Shown: piece after piece, positions 29,759-38,256 of the stretch
Layout of the letters: the number at the start of each line of letters is the position of its first letter
How positions within the stretch are numbered: the first letter of the stretch is position 1
Assembly: GCA_021817605.1 (NCBI GenBank)
Contig: JAKAUN010000016.1
Location: 1 to 58,183 of the forward strand
DNA: 58,183 nt
Direction of reading: 5' to 3'
DNA from: Thermoplasmata archaeon
GTDB taxonomy: Archaea > Thermoplasmatota > Thermoplasmata > Lutacidiplasmatales > UBA184
Notes under the pieces: generated by a model
Database searches by the model: none
Told to the model about the DNA's origin: nothing
The model's input: only the letters and a program-made list of their open reading frames with translations
Made by a program: the position numbers and the translations under genes

Positions 29759-31059
29759 GCGCCCCGGGCTTCGACGCCGTCGGCCGTGCCTTCGCCCCCG
29801 ACGCCCTCGGCAAGGAGGTCCGCCTCCACGGCTGGGTACTGAGGTCGCGCTCCTCCGGTGGCATCCTGTTCGTGGTCCTGCGCGACCGCACCGGCAGCGT
29901 GCAGGTGACCGCGCGTCGTGACGCCCTCGGCGCCGAGCCGTTCTCTGCCGCCGAGAAGGTCCAGGCCGAGGGCGCCATCGAGGTCACCGGGACCGTCGCG
30001 GAGGACCGCCGGGCCCCCGGCGGGAGGGAGGTCCGCGCGAGCCGGCTCGTCGTCGTCGACGCCGGGCAGCCGTTCCCGATCTTCTCCGACCAGACCGAGG
30101 AGTTCCTCCTCGACAAGCGCCATCTGGCGATTCGCTCTCAGGAGCATGTCGCCACCTTCCGCGTGAAGGCCGAGCTGCTGCGCGCGCTGCGCGAGTTCCT
30201 CGACGGCGAGGAGGTCCTCGAGACGACCCCTCCGATCCTTTCGGGAAACGCCGCCGAGGGAGGCGCGGAGGCGTTCCGCATCGACTACTTCGGCCGGCCG
30301 GGGTATCTCTCCCAGACCGCGCAACTCTACCTCGAGGCGCTCCTCTTCCCCCACGAAAGGGTCTACGCCCTCACCCCGTCGTTCCGCGCGGAGAAGTCGC
30401 GGACCCCACGCCACCTCACCGAGTACCTCCATCTCGAGGTCGAGCTCGCGTGGTGCGACCTTGCCCGCCTCCTCGACTTCGAGGAGCGGATGGTCTGCTC
30501 GGTCGCGCATGTGCTCGCCGAGCGGCGGCCCAAGGAGCTCTCCGAGCTCGGCCGGCCGCCCGAGGAGCTTCTCGCCCTCCGCCCCCCGTTCCCGCGCCTC
30601 CGCTACGACGAGGCGATCGAGCGCCTCGAGGCCCAGGGATTCCCGGTGCGGTGGGGAAGCGACCTCGGCACCGCCGAGGAGAAGGCGCTGACGCTTGAGG
30701 AGAAGTCACCGATCTTCCTCACCCACTTCCCGAAGGAGATCAAAGCGTTCTACATGCTCCGCTCGCCCGGGGACGCGCGCACCGTCGAGGCCGCGGACCT
30801 TCTCGCCCCCGAGGGCTACGGCGAGCTCATCGGGGGCTCCTGCCGCGAGACCGACGTGGGGCTGCTGACCGAGCGGATCCGCGAGGTCGGGGCGAACGTC
30901 GAGGAGTACGACTGGTACCTCGACCTGCGTCGCCACGGCAGCATCCCCCACGCCGGTTTCGGCCTCGGCATCGAGAGGATCCTGCGCTGGCTCCTGCGTC
31001 GTGAGCACATCCGCGAGACGACCCCTTTTCCCCGCACGCCCGCGCGCCACACGCCCTGA
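29755..31059 (+). CDS. asnS: Asparaginyl-tRNA synthetase
   Basis: 434 aa from a GTG in a GTGA overlap. The N-terminal OB-fold anticodon domain (VRLHGWVLRSRSSGGILFVV) is followed by the class IIb core: TPPILSGNAAEGGAEAF, motif 2 region LTPSFRAEKSRTPRHLTEY, and motif 3 HAGFGLGIERILRW. The ending RETTPFPRTPARH is AsnRS-like; archaeal AspRS ends VLFPRDxxR. It charges tRNA-Asn; the matching tRNA-Asn gene with its odd intron lies at 4147. AspRS is the alternative and is less likely. Confidence 0.88.
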   Translation: MSAPGFDAVGRAFAPDALGKEVRLHGWVLRSRSSGGILFVVLRDRTGSVQVTARRDALGAEPFSAAEKVQAEGAIEVTGTVAEDRRAPGGREVRASRLVVVDAGQPFPIFSDQTEEFLLDKRHLAIRSQEHVATFRVKAELLRALREFLDGEEVLETTPPILSGNAAEGGAEAFRIDYFGRPGYLSQTAQLYLEALLFPHERVYALTPSFRAEKSRTPRHLTEYLHLEVELAWCDLARLLDFEERMVCSVAHVLAERRPKELSELGRPPEELLALRPPFPRLRYDEAIERLEAQGFPVRWGSDLGTAEEKALTLEEKSPIFLTHFPKEIKAFYMLRSPGDARTVEAADLLAPEGYGELIGGSCRETDVGLLTERIREVGANVEEYDWYLDLRRHGSIPHAGFGLGIERILRWLLRREHIRETTPFPRTPARHTP

Positions 31060-31165
31060 GCGGACGGCGCGAGGCCGACCTGCTCGCGCGAGCGACCGAC
31101 CGGGAGAGGAAGATTCAAGAGCGCGAGCGGACCTTGGCCTTTCCTCGCTCATCGGGGGCCCCAGC

Positions 31166-31699
31166 GTGGGAACGGAGAATGCGACAAGCCGCGGGGCCGA
31201 GCGGCAGGCATCGGCGCCCGAGAGGTCCGCCGCGACCGTGTCGGTCGAGCGGATCACCCACCAAGACGTGCCGGCGGTCTGCGCGCTGCTGAAGAAGGTC
31301 TGGGAGACCGAGCCCGGCGGGCTCCCCGCCGAGCTCATGAAGGCCTGGCTGCCGAGCCCGCTCGAGTTCACCAGCCGGATGGAAGGGGTGACGTTCTTCG
31401 CGGCGCGTCGCGAAGGGCGGCTCGTCGGGCTGGTCGGAGGAGAGCTCCTGCACGGTTCCTGCCGTCTTCTCCAGCTCGTGGTCGAGCCGGACGGGCGGCG
31501 CCACGGTGTCGCGAGCTCCTTGGTCGCGGCGGCGGTCGACTGGGCCAAGCGTTCGAACGCCGCCTCGGTCTGGGTCGAGTCGCTCGCCCGGTTCAGCGCC
31601 GCGGTGGCGCTCTTCAAGCATCTGGGCTTCGTCCACTCCGGCACGCTCCACCGCCACGAGTGGAACGAGGACGTCGAGTTCTTCGAGAAGGTCTTCTAG
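31166..31699 (+). CDS. GNAT-family N-acetyltransferase
   Basis: 177 aa from a GTG. Residues about 25-175 form a GNAT domain: VSVERITHQDVPAVCALL, GRLVGLVGGELLHGS, LLQLVVEPDGRRHGVASSLV (acetyl-CoA-binding R/Q-x-x-G-x-G/A, with HGVA) and ALFKHLGFVHSGTL. It acetylates an amine, perhaps a protein N-terminus as in RimI-like enzymes. The first 20 residues are low-complexity. It lies 107 nt after asnS on the same strand, tail to tail with the next gene. Confidence 0.85.
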   Translation: MGTENATSRGAERQASAPERSAATVSVERITHQDVPAVCALLKKVWETEPGGLPAELMKAWLPSPLEFTSRMEGVTFFAARREGRLVGLVGGELLHGSCRLLQLVVEPDGRRHGVASSLVAAAVDWAKRSNAASVWVESLARFSAAVALFKHLGFVHSGTLHRHEWNEDVEFFEKVF

Positions 31700-31703
31700 A
31701 CGG

Positions 31704-32687
31704 TCAGCCCGACGCGCCCGACGGCGCGGCGCCGTCCTTGGGCGCAGGGGCCACGCGGATGGACCGCGACGACCCTATCCGGCGGAGCAGTCGCACGCCC
31801 TCCTCCCAGCGGCCGGCGAGCACGCGTCGCGCGCCTTCGGCGAGCTCCGCCGCCTCCGCGTCGGTGGGGACACCGGCCTCCTGCTCGAGGACCAGTCGGT
31901 CCCCGAGCCGCGCCACGTAGCCCGGCAGGGCGGCCCGGAGCGCCTCGACCGCCTTGGCCCGGACGGCACGGATCCTCTGGCGGAGCACCGCGAGCCGGCC
32001 CGCCCTCAGGTCGGCCTCGAGCTCGGAGGAGATCGCCGACGCCCGCTCGGAGGCGTCGACGCCGATCGCCTCGAGGTCGTGCAGCAGGGCGAGGAGCCTC
32101 TCGAGGTCGTCGCGGGCCTGCTCGAGGTGCCGCTCCTTGAGCGCCACGACGCGGTCGACCTGCTGGAAGGCGGAGAGCGCGACGGCCAGCTCGCCGGCCC
32201 GCGCGGCGTGCATCGCCTCTTCGAGCTGGTCGTGCTCGAGACGCGTGTCGACCGAGTAAGCCTTCAGTCGGGCGATGCGGGGCCCGATGCGCTCGCGCAT
32301 CCGCTCGAAGGCGGCGTTCACCTGCCGCCGGGCCTCGAGCTCGAGGTGGTGGACGGCCTTCTCCCAGACCTCGGGATGGTCGGTCCGTCCGGCCGCCTCC
32401 TCCGCCCAGGTCGGCGGTCGGGGAAGCTCGATGCCGAGGGGCCGCGCGGCGTCTGCCCATTCGACCAGGTGGCCCAGCCGACGCGCGAGCTCCGCGGAGG
32501 GGGAAGGGGCCGCGGGCCGGTTCCCGGGCTCGCCGGACTCGGTGGCCCGCGTCCTCCCCGAAGGAGCCGTGGCAGAGACCGCCGCGTTCCCGGGGTCGTC
32601 ACGGTGCCTCCCGCAGGTCGGGCAGGCCACGGAGCCGGCCGGCACGTCGCGGCCGCAGTTCGGACACGTCCAGCCCTTCCCGCCCAT
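31704..32687 (-). CDS. Zinc-ribbon plus long coiled-coil protein, unknown
   Basis: 327 aa from the second Met (MGGKGWTCPNCGRD). An N-terminal double-zinc ribbon, CPNCGRDVPAGSVACPTCGRH, precedes a Pro/Ser-rich linker and a mostly helical region from about residue 65 to 300 with long Glu/Arg/Leu-rich stretches such as ALKERHLEQARDDLERLLAL, predicted coiled coil. No enzyme motif seen. Cytosolic; could be a scaffold. Its end is four bases from the GNAT gene on the opposite strand. Confidence 0.7.
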   Translation of the reverse strand: MGGKGWTCPNCGRDVPAGSVACPTCGRHRDDPGNAAVSATAPSGRTRATESGEPGNRPAAPSPSAELARRLGHLVEWADAARPLGIELPRPPTWAEEAAGRTDHPEVWEKAVHHLELEARRQVNAAFERMRERIGPRIARLKAYSVDTRLEHDQLEEAMHAARAGELAVALSAFQQVDRVVALKERHLEQARDDLERLLALLHDLEAIGVDASERASAISSELEADLRAGRLAVLRQRIRAVRAKAVEALRAALPGYVARLGDRLVLEQEAGVPTDAEAAELAEGARRVLAGRWEEGVRLLRRIGSSRSIRVAPAPKDGAAPSGASG

Positions 32688-32771
32688 CCCGACTCGTTCC
32701 CCTGGCCGACTCACGGCAGGGCACGGCGAACTATCACGGTGCGGATGGAACGGACGGCCGACCCGGGAAGA

Positions 32772-32856
32772 TGCAGGGGGTGAGATTTGAACTCACGAAC
32801 TCCTACGAGACCAGGACCTCAACCTGGCGCCTTTGACCAAGCTGGGCCACCCCTGC
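32772..32856 (-). tRNA. tRNA-Leu (GAG)
   Basis: 85 nt with the long variable arm of class II tRNA. Acceptor GCAGGGG pairs with CCCCTGC, discriminator A. The anticodon stem CCAGG/CCTGG closes loop TTGAGGT, giving GAG. The variable arm TCTCGTAGGAGTTCG contains the extra stem. T-arm GTGAG-TTCAAAT-CTCAC is regular. No intron and no encoded CCA. Confidence 0.95.
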
Positions 32857-32967
32857 ACGCCCGTCCGCGCTTTCCGAGCGCCGATGATAACCTTTGCGAA
32901 CTTGGGCTCGGCCGGCCGGTGTCGACCCGCAAAAGGCCTTGTAGGGTCTCCGATTAGTGCTGGCTCC

Positions 32968-33321
32968 ATGGTCGGCGACACTCCGAACGGCACAACCACG
33001 GTCTTTATCGGCCTCAAGCCCACGATGACCTACGTCTTCCAGGTCGTGACCCAGCTCAACTCCGGCGCCGGCCCGGTGGTCGTCAAGGCCCGAGGGAACG
33101 CGATCGGCAAGGCGGTCGACGTCGCCGAGGTCGTCCGTCGCAGGTTCCTCGAGGGATTGGTCGACGTCGGCCCGATCACGATCGACACCGAGCGCCTGAC
33201 GAACCGCGAAGGACGCGACGCCAACGTCTCGTCGATCGCCATTCCTCTCACGAGGACGGGGCCTGTGGCGGGTGCGCCGGCGGCGTCGCGGGAGCCGCCT
33301 GCGGCGGCTCCGAAGGGCTGA
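32968..33321 (+). CDS. albA: Alba chromatin protein
   Basis: 117 aa. Alba is a small dimeric DNA/RNA-binding protein that coats the archaeal chromosome. The core VFIGLKPTMTYVFQVVTQLN, VVVKARGNAIGKAVDVAEVV and the C-terminal beta-hairpin (ITIDTERLTNREGRDANVSS) match Alba; the DNA-contacting Lys region GLKP is kept. The last 25 residues (Pro/Ala) are an extension not found in Sulfolobus Alba. Its 3' end overlaps the opposite gene by 74 nt. Confidence 0.93.
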   Translation: MVGDTPNGTTTVFIGLKPTMTYVFQVVTQLNSGAGPVVVKARGNAIGKAVDVAEVVRRRFLEGLVDVGPITIDTERLTNREGRDANVSSIAIPLTRTGPVAGAPAASREPPAAAPKG

Positions 33322-35113
33322 GCGAGCGCACGACCCACGTTCCCGCCCAGAGGTCCCCTACCCTCTGGTGCTCGTAGGTCAGCTGTATCGACAGCAGCCC
33401 GATCGCCCCGAAGAGCAGGATCCCCGCGACCACGAATACCGCGATCGCCCCGACGGTAAGGATCCCGACCAGGACCGACACGCCCGTGAGCGGGAGCCCC
33501 TCGTTGCCCTTCACCAGGATCCCTACCGAGAGCGCCGTCCCGAGGCAGACGAACGTGATCGTCGGCAGCAGCGAGACGTTGCGGACGAGCGAGGCGAGGC
33601 CGCTGGGCGGACCGTAGGACCTGTCGCGGACCTCGAGGTGGCCGAGGCGTTTTCCGAGCGTGCCGCCCCCGAAGAGCTCGGCGAGGACGAAGTAGAGGAA
33701 CGCCGCGGTGATGCAGCCGTAGAGCGCCGTGTTGAACCCCAGCCCGAGAAGGAGCGTGTCCAGCGTCCCCGGGCTCGCGAGCGCGATCGCGGCGAGGACG
33801 GCCCCGCTCGCGCCGGCGACGAGCGCGATGTCCACGGCGAAGGCGGTCGCGCGCTCGAGCCACGTGGCGTAGCGGGGGCGCCCGAGCCGCCCGGCGACGG
33901 CGACGAGCCATCGTGCGGTCAGCCAGCCGCGCAGGCCCTCGGTGGGATCGGAGGAGCCGGCGCGCGCGACGCTCTCGAGGTTCTCCTGGTCGCTCACCAC
34001 CCAGCCGGCGACCGGCAGCCCGTCCCAGGGGCGCGCGGGGGACGGAGCCGGACGCGCTCCGCGCAGGCGTCGGGCCTGCTCGGCGGCGAGCCGCGCCGCC
34101 TCGGCCGAGCCGCGCAACGAGCCGGTGATGTCGCCGCTCACGCCGAGATCGAACGCGTGGCGAAGTCGGCGCGCCGGGCTCGCCGGCTCTTCCGGGAGCG
34201 GTTCTCCGAGAGGCTCCCAGCCACGACCGAAGAGCAGGTGGACGAGGAAGGCTCCTCCCAGCGCGAGGAAGCCGGAGAGGTAGACGAGGTCGACCACGCC
34301 CGCGCCGCCGATCACGTAGATGCCCGACGGGCCGGCGCCGTAGAGTCCGGGCTGGCGCAGCAGGTCCGCGCCCAAGGTGGTGCCCCAGCCCCCGGCGAAG
34401 AACGCCGCGGGGAGCGCAAAGCCCTCCTCCCTGGGGAAGACCCACGTCGCGAGGAGCCCGGCGAGCAGCCCCGCGCCGAACGGAGGCAGGAGGAAGTAGG
34501 GAAACGTCTCGACGATGCCCACGCCGGCGATCGCGGACGAGCCGGCGAACGTGAGGACGAGCACGGCCGAGCTCAGCAGGTAAAGGAACACCAGCCGTCG
34601 GGAGGCCGGCTGCCGCAGCGGGGCGAGGAGCGCCGCGAGGAGCACGGCGACGCCGAGGGCGACCACGACCACGAGCAGCTCGGCGGCTGCCGACGGCGCG
34701 AGACCTATCGTCCGTCCGAACGGACCGATCCACGCGGAGCCCTGGGGGAGGATCAGGAGAAGGGAGATCGTCCCCTCGATCGCGAGCCCGAGGAAGAGCA
34801 CCCCCGCCGAGCGCCGAAGGGGCGGAGCGAACCGTCCGACGGAGAGCGTGGCGACCAGGAGCGGGAAGACGGCGCCCGAGAAGCTCAACCCGACCACGTC
34901 GTGCGACACGGGGGCGAGGGGGACGACCGCGAAGCTCGCTGCCAGCGCGCCGGGAAGCAGCAGCCAGAACTCGCGGGCTCCGAGACCGAGGCTCTCTGCG
35001 AAACGCGGGCGCCACCAGGCGAGCCCGAAGAGCAGGGCCCAGGCAAGTCCAGGTACGAGGAGGGTGACGACCGTCGCGACGATGTCGAGGGTGAGCTGGG
35101 CCGGGTCGACCAA
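33248..35113 (-). CDS. Multi-pass membrane protein: DUF1614-like domain fused to an RDD domain
   Basis: 621 aa. The N-terminal ~300 aa has about eight spans; its end, AFFAGGWGTTLGADLLRQPG then YVIGGAGVVDLVYLSGFLAL, matches the DUF1614 pattern (GxLGTLIGADLL, IGGAGTFDGIFLTG). A soluble Arg/Ala-rich linker of about 100 aa follows. The C-terminal ~190 aa carries an RDD domain: RATAFAVDIALVAGASG (R and D), GGGTLGKRLGHLEV, and TYEHQRVGDLWAGTWVV. RDD proteins have been linked to ion exchange; DUF1614 is uncharacterised. The fusion is therefore probably a transporter or integrity factor; no substrate can be named. Confidence 0.82.
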   Translation of the reverse strand: MVDPAQLTLDIVATVVTLLVPGLAWALLFGLAWWRPRFAESLGLGAREFWLLLPGALAASFAVVPLAPVSHDVVGLSFSGAVFPLLVATLSVGRFAPPLRRSAGVLFLGLAIEGTISLLLILPQGSAWIGPFGRTIGLAPSAAAELLVVVVALGVAVLLAALLAPLRQPASRRLVFLYLLSSAVLVLTFAGSSAIAGVGIVETFPYFLLPPFGAGLLAGLLATWVFPREEGFALPAAFFAGGWGTTLGADLLRQPGLYGAGPSGIYVIGGAGVVDLVYLSGFLALGGAFLVHLLFGRGWEPLGEPLPEEPASPARRLRHAFDLGVSGDITGSLRGSAEAARLAAEQARRLRGARPAPSPARPWDGLPVAGWVVSDQENLESVARAGSSDPTEGLRGWLTARWLVAVAGRLGRPRYATWLERATAFAVDIALVAGASGAVLAAIALASPGTLDTLLLGLGFNTALYGCITAAFLYFVLAELFGGGTLGKRLGHLEVRDRSYGPPSGLASLVRNVSLLPTITFVCLGTALSVGILVKGNEGLPLTGVSVLVGILTVGAIAVFVVAGILLFGAIGLLSIQLTYEHQRVGDLWAGTWVVRSLSPSEPPQAAPATPPAHPPQAPSS

Positions 35114-35196
35114 CGTGCCTTCCGCCGATCCGCCGGCCGCGGGCCGAGCCCGCCGGCAACCTAAAGGCTTTGTCGCGGTGCTCGCTCTGCCCGCCG

Positions 35197-36597
35197 ATGG
35201 GAGCGCCGCGCACCGAGGTCGATTCGCTGGGCCGGCGAGAGGTCCCCGCCGAGGTCTACTGGGGGATCCAGACGCTGAGGGCAGTGGAGAACTTCCCTGT
35301 GAGCGGGCTGCGGGCCTCCCGCCATCTGGTGCGGGCCTACGCCCTGCTGAAGCTCGCCTGCGTACGGGCGAACCTGGAGAAGGGCGGGCTGGACGCCGAG
35401 CGGGGAAAGGCGCTCGAGCAGGCTGCCGAGGAGATGGCCTCGGGTCGTTTTGCCGACCAGTTCGTCGTTGACGTCTTCCAGGCGGGGGCGGGAACCTCCC
35501 TCCACATGAACGTCAACGAGGTCCTGACCAACCGGGCGCTCGAGATTCTCGGTCGCCCGAGAGGCGACTACGCCCATCTCTCGCCCAACGACCACGTGAA
35601 CCGCGGCCAGTCGACCAACGACACGTTCCCTACCGCAGCCCAGGTCGGGCTGCTCTTCGCGCTCCGCGAGCTCCGCACCTCGCTCGAGACCCTCCTCGCA
35701 AGCCTCCGGGCCAAGGGCGAGGAGTTCGCGGGCCTCGCCAAGGCGGGTCGCACGCACCTCAAGGACGCGATGCCCGTGACGCTCGGCCAGGAGCTGAGGG
35801 CCTACGCCTCGGCGCTCGCGCACGTGCTCGAGGCACTCCCGGCGATCGAGAGGGCCCTCGCCGAGGTCCCGCTCGGGGGGAGCGCCGTGGGTACCGGGGT
35901 CAACTCGGTCCCCGGGTTCCGGGAGCGGGCCGTCGAAGAGTACGCGCGCCTCACCGGACTTTCGCTGGTCGTCGCCCGCGACCCGTTCGAGACGATGCAG
36001 AGCCGTTGGCCGATAGGATTCGCGTCGGCCTGGCTGCGCACCCTGGCCCTCGAGCTCGTCCGCATCGCCAACGACCTCAGGCTCCTCTCGAGCGGTCCCG
36101 CCACCGGGCTGGACGAGGTGCGGGTCCCCGAGATCCAGCCCGGCTCGTCGATCATGCCGGCGAAGGTGAACCCCTCCGCCGCCGAATGCCTCGACATGAT
36201 CGCCTTCCACGTCCTCGGGGCCGACCAGGCGACCTCCTTCGCGGTGCAGGCCGGCCAGCTCGAGATCAACGTCATGATGCCCCTCGCTGCGTTCGAGACG
36301 CTCTTCTCGACGGAGATCCTCACGAGGTACCTGCCGGTCTTCGCCCGATCCTGCGTGGACGGCCTCACTCCGAATCCCCGCAGGCTCGAGGAGTACCTGC
36401 TCGGCTCGGCGGCCCTCGCGACAGCCCTCACCCCGAAGCTTGGCTACCTCAAGGTCGCCGAGCTCCTCCATGAGGCCGAGCGCGTCGGCCGCCCGGTGAA
36501 GGAGCTTCTCGTGGAGAAGGGGCTTCTCACGCGCGGCGAGGTCGAGAGGCTCCTCGGTCCGGCGGCACTGCTGCGGCTCACCGAGCCGGTGCGCTAG
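35197..36597 (+). CDS. aspA: Aspartate ammonia-lyase
   Basis: 466 aa of the fumarase/aspartase superfamily. It converts L-aspartate to fumarate and ammonia. Signature GSSIMPAKVNPSAAE, together with VNRGQSTNDTFPTA and GRTHLKDAMPVTLGQE, is present. PAKVNP rather than PGKVNPTQ, and EAGQL-like QAGQLEINVM, favour aspartase over class II fumarase, though fumarase cannot be excluded. The start at 35197 follows a TATA-like CCTAAAGG about 30 nt upstream; a Cys-rich extension from 35170 would be unusual. Confidence 0.87.
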   Translation: MGAPRTEVDSLGRREVPAEVYWGIQTLRAVENFPVSGLRASRHLVRAYALLKLACVRANLEKGGLDAERGKALEQAAEEMASGRFADQFVVDVFQAGAGTSLHMNVNEVLTNRALEILGRPRGDYAHLSPNDHVNRGQSTNDTFPTAAQVGLLFALRELRTSLETLLASLRAKGEEFAGLAKAGRTHLKDAMPVTLGQELRAYASALAHVLEALPAIERALAEVPLGGSAVGTGVNSVPGFRERAVEEYARLTGLSLVVARDPFETMQSRWPIGFASAWLRTLALELVRIANDLRLLSSGPATGLDEVRVPEIQPGSSIMPAKVNPSAAECLDMIAFHVLGADQATSFAVQAGQLEINVMMPLAAFETLFSTEILTRYLPVFARSCVDGLTPNPRRLEEYLLGSAALATALTPKLGYLKVAELLHEAERVGRPVKELLVEKGLLTRGEVERLLGPAALLRLTEPVR

Positions 36598-36635
36598 GGC
36601 GCCACGGCGCCTATCGTTCGGGAGGGGAAGGGTCG

Positions 36636-37391
36636 TTGGGGTCGGTCGAGGAGACCGCGGTCGCCCTCGGCAACCCCAACAGCGAGGAGTTCCGTCGGGC
36701 CTCCGACGTCCTGGGAAAGGTCGGGCTCACCCAGTACGAGGCCCGGGCCTACATCGCCCTGGTCGCCCGCGGCGTCGGGGACGCGGCGAGCCTCGCCTCC
36801 GCGGCCGGGATCCCCCGCACCAGCGCCTACAAGGTGCTCGAGTCGCTTGCCGGCAAGGGCTACGCCCAGCCGACCGGCGGCAAGCCCATCCTGTTCCGCC
36901 CTCGCCCTCCGCTCGAGGTCGCCGAGACGCTCAAGGGGGCGATCCAGGAGGTCTTCGAGCAGCTCGCCCAGCTCCACCGTGTGGTCGCCGAGCACGGAGA
37001 GCCCCAGCTCGTCTACCTGCTCTCCGAGCGCGAGAAGGTCCTCGGCAAGATCGCGGACCTCCTCGACCAGTCGACGCAGACGTTCATCCTCACCACCCCG
37101 CAGGTCGCCGACCTGCGTGAGGCGCTCGGCAAGAAGATCCAGAGCGCCGCCAAGAGGGGCGTCCACCTCACGTTCGTCACCGCTCCCCTGCAGAAGGTCC
37201 CCGAAGGGGTCGTCTACGTCGCCCGCGAGAACCTCCTCGCGACCGAGGTGCTCGCCGACGGGGAGCACGCGCTCCTCGCCGCCCCCGGCCTGGATGCCTG
37301 CGGGTTCACCGACAACCCGATCCTCATCGCCCACCTTAAGCAGTTCCTGGACGTCGTGCTCGAGAAGGGCCCCACGCCGTCGGGGCCGTAG
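36636..37391 (+). CDS. TrmB-family transcriptional regulator
   Basis: 251 aa. An N-terminal winged helix, VGLTQYEARAYIALVARG and ASLASAAGIPRTSAYKVLESL, is typical of TrmB. A coiled-coil linker (EVFEQLAQLHRVV) and a C-terminal PLD-like sensor region (STQTFILTTPQVADLREAL, HLTFVTAPL) follow. TrmB proteins sense sugars or other ligands and regulate sugar transport and glycolysis/gluconeogenesis. Ligand unknown. Lies 38 nt after aspA and may be co-transcribed with it and taw2. Confidence 0.88.
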   Translation: MGSVEETAVALGNPNSEEFRRASDVLGKVGLTQYEARAYIALVARGVGDAASLASAAGIPRTSAYKVLESLAGKGYAQPTGGKPILFRPRPPLEVAETLKGAIQEVFEQLAQLHRVVAEHGEPQLVYLLSEREKVLGKIADLLDQSTQTFILTTPQVADLREALGKKIQSAAKRGVHLTFVTAPLQKVPEGVVYVARENLLATEVLADGEHALLAAPGLDACGFTDNPILIAHLKQFLDVVLEKGPTPSGP

Positions 37392-37398
37392 GGCTCCG

Positions 37399-38256
37399 AT
37401 GGCACGCCCCCGGCTCCCGCCGGCCGAAAGGGTGCGTGCCCGGCTCGCCCGCTCGCTGGGCCGCGAGCTCGCCGGGGGCGTGCCGGACGGCTACCAGCGC
37501 CTGGGACGCGTGCTCCTCGTCCGCGTCCCTCCCGGGCTCTGGCCCCATCGTGCGGAGCTCGGGGAGGCGTGGCGGGAGGAGCTGGGCGTCGAGACGGTCC
37601 TCGCCCGGGCGGGCCCGATCGGCGGGGAGCTCCGTGAGCCGTCGGTCGTCCGACTTGCCGGGGGAGCTACCGTCACCGAGGTCGTCGAGCACGGTATCCG
37701 CTGGAGGTTCGACGCGGCGCGGATAATGTTCGCCCAGGGCAACCGTGTCGAACGGCAGCGGGCTCGGCGCCTCGTGCGGCCCGGCGAGACGGTCGCGGAC
37801 CTGTTCGCGGGGATCGGCTACTTCGCCATCCCGGCGGCGGTGGGGTCTCGGACGACGCGGGTGCTCGCGGTCGAGAAGAACCCGCTGGCGCACGGCTTCC
37901 TGGTCGAGAACGCGCGTCTCAACGGGGTCGCCGACCGGCTCCTCCCCCTCCTCGGGGACAACCGCGTAGTGGAGCTTCCCGAGCACGCCGTCGACCGGGT
38001 CTTCCTCGGCTGGCTCCCCGACGCCACTCCGTGGGTCGGCCGCTCGCTTAGGCTCCTGCGACGGGACGGGGGAGTGCTCCATGTCCACCGTGTCGACGAC
38101 GTACGGGTGCCGCTCGCGGCAGCCGCCGAGAAGGTGGCAGCGGAGATTGTCGCTTCGGGAGGCCGCCTCCGGGGGCCGCCCTCGGCGCGCGAGGTCAAGC
38201 CCTACGGGCCGGGCCGACGGCACCTGGTCGTCGACGCCGTCGCCGCCCCCGGCTAA
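37399..38256 (+). CDS. taw2: Wybutosine-pathway aminocarboxypropyltransferase Taw2 (Trm5-like)
   Basis: 285 aa. SAM-binding VADLFAGIGYFAIPAAV and LAVEKNPLAHGFLVENA put it in the Trm5/Tyw2 group. The later motif DRVFLGWLPDATPW matches the L-G-W/Y-L-P segment of Tyw2 and lacks the NPPY of Trm5 m1G37 methyltransferases. Taw2 moves the aminocarboxypropyl group of SAM to imidazoguanosine-37 of tRNA-Phe. Trm5 remains an alternative because the two families are close. Overlaps the convergent aminotransferase by four bases. Confidence 0.85.
   Translation: MARPRLPPAERVRARLARSLGRELAGGVPDGYQRLGRVLLVRVPPGLWPHRAELGEAWREELGVETVLARAGPIGGELREPSVVRLAGGATVTEVVEHGIRWRFDAARIMFAQGNRVERQRARRLVRPGETVADLFAGIGYFAIPAAVGSRTTRVLAVEKNPLAHGFLVENARLNGVADRLLPLLGDNRVVELPEHAVDRVFLGWLPDATPWVGRSLRLLRRDGGVLHVHRVDDVRVPLAAAAEKVAAEIVASGGRLRGPPSAREVKPYGPGRRHLVVDAVAAPG

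Noticed and set aside
29755-31059. Assignment as aspartyl-tRNA synthetase
   Set aside because: The C-terminal RETTPFPRTP and HAGFGLGIERI fit AsnRS better than the VLFPRD ending of archaeal AspRS.
35197-36597. Assignment as class II fumarase
   Set aside because: PAKVNP in the signature and the QAGQLEINVM segment fit aspartate ammonia-lyase better; the families are close, so this is a preference.
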